A stretch of 8,862 nt of DNA, from positions 1-8,862 of the forward strand of contig JAHZHB010000139.1 of the NCBI GenBank assembly GCA_019420465.1. The letters run 5' to 3'. How positions within the stretch are numbered: the stretch's first letter is position 1; each line of letters starts with the position of its first letter. The stretch comes from Lachnospiraceae bacterium. GTDB lineage: Bacteria; Bacillota; Clostridia; Lachnospirales; Lachnospiraceae. The notes beneath the pieces are model-generated. The model made no database searches, had not been told where the DNA came from, and saw nothing but the letters and a program-made list of their open reading frames with translations. This document shows positions 4,831-8,862 of the stretch, piece by piece. The position numbers and the translations under genes are program-made.

Positions 4831-6048
4831 ATGAAGCTGAAAGACACAGGCCTTACAAAAGACCAGATCAAGGGACTTGTAGACAAATACATGATCGAGA
4901 CATATGAGCGTATGGATTTCCTGGCAGAGACAGCGAAAGATCAGTACATCTATGATGAGAATGGCGAAGCCTATCTTGACTTTTACGCAGGTATTGCCGT
5001 AAACAGTGCAGGTAACTGTAATGAAAAAGTTGTAGCGGCTGTAAAAGATCAGGTAGACGATATCATGCATACCTTCAACTACCCGTATACGATCCCGCAG
5101 GCACTGCTGGCTGAAAAGGTATGTACCACGATCGGTATGGACAAGATCTTCTTCCAGAACTCCGGTACAGAGGCAAATGAAGCCATGATCAAGATGGCGC
5201 GTAAATACGGCATCGAGAAATACGGCCCGAATAAATATCATATCGTAACGGCAAAGATGGGCTTCCACGGACGTACCTTTGGTGCAATGTCAGCTACAGG
5301 TCAGCCGGGCAATGGATGTCAGGTAGGTTTCGGACCGATGACCTACGGTTTTTCCTATGCACCGTACAATGATCTGCAGGCCTTCAAGGATGCCTGTACG
5401 GAAAACACGATCGCGATCATGGTAGAGCCTGTACAGGGCGAGGGCGGTGTGCATCCGGCAACAAAAGAGTTCCTGTGCGGACTGAGAGAGTTCTGTGATG
5501 AGCAGGGCATGCTGCTTCTTCTGGATGAGGTACAGACCGGCTGGTGCAGAACGGGTGCCGTGATGTCCTATATGAACTACGGTATCAAACCGGATATCGT
5601 ATCCATGGCCAAAGCGCTTGGTGGTGGTATGCCGATCGGTGCGATCTGTGCGACAGAGGAAGTTGCAAAGGCCTTTACACCGGGTTCTCACGGTACAACA
5701 TTCGGTGGTCATCCGATCAGCTGTGCAGCTGCACTGGCAGAGGTCGGCGAGCTGCTTGACCGCGATCTGGCCGGAAATGCAAAGAAGATGGGCGACTATT
5801 TCAGTGAAAAACTGAAAGAACTGCCGCATGTCAAAGAGGTTCGTCATCAGGGCCTGCTGGTCGGTGTGGAATTTGAAGACTGCGTAAATGCTGTTGAAGT
5901 AAAACATGAAGCACTGAAACGTCATCTTCTGATCACAGCGATCGGCACAAGCACGATCCGTATGGTACCGCCGCTGATCATCACCGGGGAAGACTGTGAC
6001 AAGGCCGTGGCCATTCTGAAAGAAGCCGTACCGGCAGCTGTAAAATAA
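4831..6048 (+). CDS. Class III PLP-dependent aminotransferase (ArgD/omega-amino acid type)
   Basis: A 405-residue cytoplasmic aminotransferase, normal length for class III (acetylornithine, ornithine, GABA and related transaminases). Motifs are NSGTEANE (110-117, phosphate contact), FHGRTFGAMSATGQ (H146 region, cofactor stacking), EPVQGEGGV, LLLDEVQTG (D232, pyridine nitrogen), SMAKALGGG with Schiff-base lysine K261, and GTTFGGHP. The ATG at 4831 is chosen because AAAAGGAG (4816-4823) lies 7 nt before it. The frame is open back to a TTG-type start at 4726, but that stretch contains the promoter and terminator. It sits upstream of a kinase-like gene, an amino acid permease and an iron alcohol dehydrogenase, with no arginine biosynthesis genes, so a catabolic role producing a semialdehyde is more likely than ArgD function. 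Substrate cannot be assigned from sequence. Expression is probably limited by the leader terminator. Confidence 0.93.
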   Translation: MKLKDTGLTKDQIKGLVDKYMIETYERMDFLAETAKDQYIYDENGEAYLDFYAGIAVNSAGNCNEKVVAAVKDQVDDIMHTFNYPYTIPQALLAEKVCTTIGMDKIFFQNSGTEANEAMIKMARKYGIEKYGPNKYHIVTAKMGFHGRTFGAMSATGQPGNGCQVGFGPMTYGFSYAPYNDLQAFKDACTENTIAIMVEPVQGEGGVHPATKEFLCGLREFCDEQGMLLLLDEVQTGWCRTGAVMSYMNYGIKPDIVSMAKALGGGMPIGAICATEEVAKAFTPGSHGTTFGGHPISCAAALAEVGELLDRDLAGNAKKMGDYFSEKLKELPHVKEVRHQGLLVGVEFEDCVNAVEVKHEALKRHLLITAIGTSTIRMVPPLIITGEDCDKAVAILKEAVPAAVK

Positions 6049-6069
6049 ATACATAGAACAAAAGGCAAA

Positions 6070-6109
6070 GGGGCCGCTTACAGCAGATATGCTGCAGCGG
6101 TCTCTTTTT
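6070..6109 (+). terminator. Intrinsic terminator after the aminotransferase gene
   Basis: GGGGCCGCT (6070-6078) pairs with AGCGGTCTC (6096-6104) including two G-U pairs. Inside it, CAGCA (6081-6085) pairs with TGCTG (6090-6094) around a GATA loop, and TTTTT (6105-6109) follows. It lies 21 nt after the stop codon. No promoter was recognised between it and the next gene, so read-through may feed the downstream genes. Confidence 0.85.
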
Positions 6110-6165
6110 ATACTTTTGCAGTTTTCAGATGAGGCGTAGCATCTGGAAGAAAGAAAGGGAGAACG

Positions 6166-6771
6166 ATGAAACATCAGATCATCACTATAGGATGTGAATA
6201 TGGCGCAAAGGGGAATGCCATAGGAAAACAGGTAGCCGCGATGCTTGGTATCAAATTTTATGACAGAGATCTGGTTGACAGCATCATTGATGAAGTCGGT
6301 GTACCGAGAGATATCATGGAAAAAGTAGAAGCCGGTGTCGTGATCGCCGGTAAAGGTGCCAAAGGTGAGGAGCGGGGAAATTTCTCGAAATATGCAGATC
6401 TGACAGACCGTGCGATCCATGTACAGAAGCAGATCATCCGCAAGCTTGCAGAGAAAGATTCCTGCGTGATCATCGGACGTTCTGCAGATTATATTCTGCA
6501 TGACAGAGAGGATGTCCTCAGAATTTTTATCTATGCACCAAATGAAAAACGAATAAAAAATGTTATGGAAAGTCACAACTTGTCAGAGGCGGATGCAAAG
6601 CTTCTGATCAGTGAGAAAGATAAACGGTATCACATGCGTCATAAGACGCTGACGGGCAGCAACCGTGGTGACCGTCACAATCGTGATATGCTGATCGATT
6701 CCAGTCTGCTTGGAGTCGAGGGTACCGCAGAATATATCGTCGAACTGGCGAAAAAAGTGTTTCATGAGTAA
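6166..6771 (+). CDS. Cytidylate kinase-like family protein
   Basis: A 201-residue protein of the cytidylate-kinase-like P-loop family common in Clostridia, distinct from true Cmk; its substrate is not established. The N-terminal nucleotide loop reads ITIGCEYGAKGNAIGK where relatives typically have a (G/S)REYGSGGRxIG pattern, so the usual Arg is Cys and GSGGR is GAKGN. Further features are FYDRDLVD (31-38), CVIIGRSADYIL in the centre, an R/K-rich lid-like stretch (DKRYHMRHKTLTG, GDRHNRD) and the closing LIDSSLLGVEGTAEYI helix. The ATG at 6166 has AAAGGGAG at 6154-6161, 4 nt upstream. A small hairpin (CAGATG 6126-6131 / CATCTG 6140-6145) lies just before. The stop codon overlaps the next gene's ribosome site, so it is cotranscribed with the permease. 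The family is clear; the role in this operon is unknown. Confidence 0.88.
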   Translation: MKHQIITIGCEYGAKGNAIGKQVAAMLGIKFYDRDLVDSIIDEVGVPRDIMEKVEAGVVIAGKGAKGEERGNFSKYADLTDRAIHVQKQIIRKLAEKDSCVIIGRSADYILHDREDVLRIFIYAPNEKRIKNVMESHNLSEADAKLLISEKDKRYHMRHKTLTGSNRGDRHNRDMLIDSSLLGVEGTAEYIVELAKKVFHE

Positions 6772-6783
6772 GGAGGCAGCAGT

Positions 6784-8307
6784 ATGAACCAGAAAAAATC
6801 AGAATTTGATAAAGTATTAGGTGCCTGGGATATTCTTGTGATCGCTTTTGGTGCCATGATCGGCTGGGGCTGGGTCGTATCGAGCGGCGGCTGGATCGAA
6901 AAAGGTGGTGTTGTCGGAGCAGCTATCGGTTTTGCTATCGGCGGCATCATGATCTTCTTTGTAGGTCTTACCTATGCTGAGCTGACTGCAGCCATGCCAC
7001 AGTGCGGTGGCGAACATGTTTTCAGCTACAGAGCTATGGGTGCGACAGGTTCCTTTGTCTGTACCTGGATGATCGTTCTTGGCTATGTCAGTGTTGCCTG
7101 TTTCGAAGCGTGTGCGCTTCCGACGATCCTGACGTATCTGTGGCCGGGATTTTTAAAAGGCTATCTGTACACGGTGGCCGGATTTGATATCTATGCTTCC
7201 TGGCTGGCTGTAGCGATTGTCGTTGCGTTTCTGATTACGCTGATCAACATTATCGGTGCCAAGACGGCTGCCGTACTGCAGACTGTGCTGACCGTGATCA
7301 TCGGAGGTGCCGGTATCCTTCTGATCGTAGCCAGCGTGATCAACGGCGATACAGCCAATTTAAGCGGACAGACCTTTATCGGTGATTCCACAGGTTCCAT
7401 GATCAAAAATATCATCAGTGTAGCCGTGGTCACGCCGTTTTATTTCATCGGTTTTGATGTTATCCCGCAGGCGGCAGAGGAAATCAACGTGCCGCTGAAA
7501 AAGATCGGTAAGATGATGATCCTGTCCGTTGTAATGGCCGTGGCTTTTTATGCACTGGTGATCATTGCCGTAGGTCTGGTGCTTGATCCGGAGGCTATTT
7601 TAGCTTCACAGGCAGGCACGGGACTGGTTACAGCGGATGCCATGGCGGCAGCGTTTAGAACGCCTGTGATGGCAAAGGTCATTATTGTCGGTGGTATGTG
7701 CGGTATCGTAACATCCTGGAACTCCTTCCTGATCGGTGGTTCCCGTGCGATGTATTCGATGGCTGAATCCTATATGATCCCGAAATTTTTTGCAAAACTG
7801 CATCCGAAGTACAAAACCCCGATCAACTCTCTTTTACTGATCGGTGCAGTGACGATGGTTGCACCGCTGGCCGGCAGAAAGATGCTGGTATGGATCAGTG
7901 ATGCCGGTAACTTTGGCTGCTGTATGGCCTACTGTATGGTTGCCATTTCCTTCGTGATCCTCAGAAAGAAAGCACCGGATATGGCAAGACCGTATAAAGT
8001 GCCCTGCTATAAATTTGTAGGTGCCATGGCGATCCTGATGTCGGCTCTGATGGTTGCAATGTACTGTATTCCGGGTTCCGGCGCTACACTGGTCGCTCAG
8101 GAATGGGTTGCTGTAGGTGGCTGGTGTCTGTTAGGCGTTGTTTTTTATGTGGTATGTAAGAGAAAATACAAAGAAAACTTCGGTATGCTGGTGGAGATCA
8201 TTTCCGATGAGGATGCCGCTACACTGATGCCGGAGGCTGACGATGCCGAGCTTGACAAAGTCATCGACGAAGCCATTGAGCGCGTACTGAAAAAATATGC
8301 AGCGTAA
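6784..8307 (+). CDS. APC-superfamily amino acid permease
   Basis: A 507-residue integral membrane transporter of the amino acid-polyamine-organocation superfamily, importing an amino acid or amine by proton symport or exchange. About 12 hydrophobic segments are visible. The first contains AFGAMIGWGWVV (21-32), matching the unwound TM1 substrate-binding GxxxGxG region. YAELTAAMPQCGGEHVF follows TM2, and PFYFIGFDVIPQAAEEI is the conserved TM6 region. The C-terminal cytoplasmic tail of about 45 residues is acidic and helical (ISDEDAATLMPEADDAEL to the end), longer than in many relatives. TAAGGAGG (6769-6776) overlaps the upstream stop codon and sits 7 nt before the ATG. Neighbours (aminotransferase before, alcohol dehydrogenase 16 nt after) suggest it imports the transaminase substrate; specificity is not readable from sequence. 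Confidence 0.95.
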   Translation: MNQKKSEFDKVLGAWDILVIAFGAMIGWGWVVSSGGWIEKGGVVGAAIGFAIGGIMIFFVGLTYAELTAAMPQCGGEHVFSYRAMGATGSFVCTWMIVLGYVSVACFEACALPTILTYLWPGFLKGYLYTVAGFDIYASWLAVAIVVAFLITLINIIGAKTAAVLQTVLTVIIGGAGILLIVASVINGDTANLSGQTFIGDSTGSMIKNIISVAVVTPFYFIGFDVIPQAAEEINVPLKKIGKMMILSVVMAVAFYALVIIAVGLVLDPEAILASQAGTGLVTADAMAAAFRTPVMAKVIIVGGMCGIVTSWNSFLIGGSRAMYSMAESYMIPKFFAKLHPKYKTPINSLLLIGAVTMVAPLAGRKMLVWISDAGNFGCCMAYCMVAISFVILRKKAPDMARPYKVPCYKFVGAMAILMSALMVAMYCIPGSGATLVAQEWVAVGGWCLLGVVFYVVCKRKYKENFGMLVEIISDEDAATLMPEADDAELDKVIDEAIERVLKKYAA

Positions 8308-8323
8308 GAAGAGGAGCATGACT

Positions 8324-8862
8324 ATGGAAAAATTTTCATTCTCTGTGCCGCAGAATATTGTGGCCGGAAGAAAAACAATCGAAAAATTACCGGAGATTGC
8401 CGCAAAGCTGGGCGGCAAAAAGGCCTTTATCATATCAGGACCGCATTTGAACAGGATCGGTGCCGTTGCAGCCTGTGAAAAGCTGCTGGAAAAAGCAGGG
8501 ATAGAGTCGGCGGCTTTCACCGACTGTGAGGGCAATCCGAGTGTGGAGACGGTCGATAAGGCAACTGCTGCATTTAAGGAGAGCGGGGCGGATTTCATCG
8601 TAGCTTACGGTGGCGGCTCTCCGATGGATGTGGCTAAGGCTGTCGGTATTGTGGCAAAATTTGGCGGCAGCATTACAGACTATGAAGGGGCGCATAAAGT
8701 TCCCGGAGATATCATTCCGCTGATCGCTATTCCGACAACTGCCGGAACGGGATCGGAAGTGACGGCGTTTTCCGTGATCACAGACCACAGCCGCCAGTAT
8801 AAGCTGACGGTATTCAGCTATAAGATCCTGCCGACGTATGCGATCCTGGATGCCGATCTGAT
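8324..8862 (+). CDS. Iron-containing alcohol dehydrogenase, 3' truncated by window edge
   Basis: The first 179 residues of a group III (iron-dependent) alcohol dehydrogenase, usually 380-400 residues, which interconverts aldehydes and alcohols with NAD(P)H in the cytoplasm. Seen are the N-terminal strand (FSFSVPQNIVAGRKTIEKL), the cofactor-binding GGGSPMDVAKA, IPTTAGTGSEVT, and AILDADL at the edge, whose first Asp is the expected first metal ligand; the His ligands lie beyond the window. The ATG at 8324 is preferred because AGGAG (8312-8316) is 7 nt away. An in-frame ATG at 8318 would be only 1 nt from the ribosome site. It lies 16 nt after the permease, so it is in the same operon. It probably reduces the semialdehyde made by the upstream aminotransferase, as 4-hydroxybutyrate dehydrogenase does in GABA fermentation; the substrate is inferred. 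Confidence 0.93.
   Translation, partial: MEKFSFSVPQNIVAGRKTIEKLPEIAAKLGGKKAFIISGPHLNRIGAVAACEKLLEKAGIESAAFTDCEGNPSVETVDKATAAFKESGADFIVAYGGGSPMDVAKAVGIVAKFGGSITDYEGAHKVPGDIIPLIAIPTTAGTGSEVTAFSVITDHSRQYKLTVFSYKILPTYAILDADL

Noticed and set aside
5290..6576. Antisense ORF of 428 codons across the aminotransferase and kinase-like gene
   Set aside because: It spans two real genes and their terminator, with shadow-like composition and no family motif.

Overview
The window looks like chromosomal DNA of a gut-type Clostridia bacterium, most likely Lachnospiraceae. This is inferred from strong AAGGAG ribosome sites, the protein families (DUF362, cytidylate-kinase-like, class III aminotransferase, iron alcohol dehydrogenase, PucR-type helix-turn-helix) and moderate G+C. 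All intact genes lie on the + strand. No tRNA, rRNA, CRISPR array or transposase gene was seen.

Layout. (1) 2-1210: C-terminal two thirds of an aminopeptidase P-like M24 metallopeptidase, cut by the window edge. (2) 1340-1576: a striking non-coding element, made of two perfectly complementary 56-bp arms (60 bp with one mismatch) around a 117-nt, partly palindromic centre. Each arm carries a canonical four-tract G-quadruplex motif, on opposite strands. It ends 27 bp before the next start codon. (3) 1604-2707: a DUF362 protein with a C-terminal cysteine cluster. (4) 2828-4190: a hipB-hipS-hipT type toxin-antitoxin operon, with three evenly spaced operators over a recognisable promoter. Genes overlap by 4 nt. 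The HipT kinase appears to have lost about 70 residues in frame. (5) 4191-4830: a degraded stretch with the C-terminal helix-turn-helix of a PucR-type regulator on the - strand, abutting what may be the 3' tail of an iron alcohol dehydrogenase on the + strand, as if a deletion had fused two divergent genes. It is followed by a good sigma-70-type promoter and an intrinsic terminator in the leader of the next gene. (6) 4831-8862: class III aminotransferase, terminator, cytidylate-kinase-like protein, 12-TM-type APC amino acid permease, and the N-terminal part of an iron-containing alcohol dehydrogenase.

How the genes may work together. Aminotransferase, APC permease and iron alcohol dehydrogenase fit uptake of an omega-amino acid or similar amine donor, transamination to a semialdehyde, and reduction to a hydroxy acid (for example GABA to 4-hydroxybutyrate, or 5-aminovalerate, beta-alanine or taurine analogues). 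The substrate cannot be read from this sequence. The PucR remnant and possible dehydrogenase tail just upstream suggest that a regulator and a related catabolic gene were once here. The most noteworthy items are the G4-bearing giant hairpin, the operator array with the internally deleted HipT, and the promoter-terminator leader of the aminotransferase.
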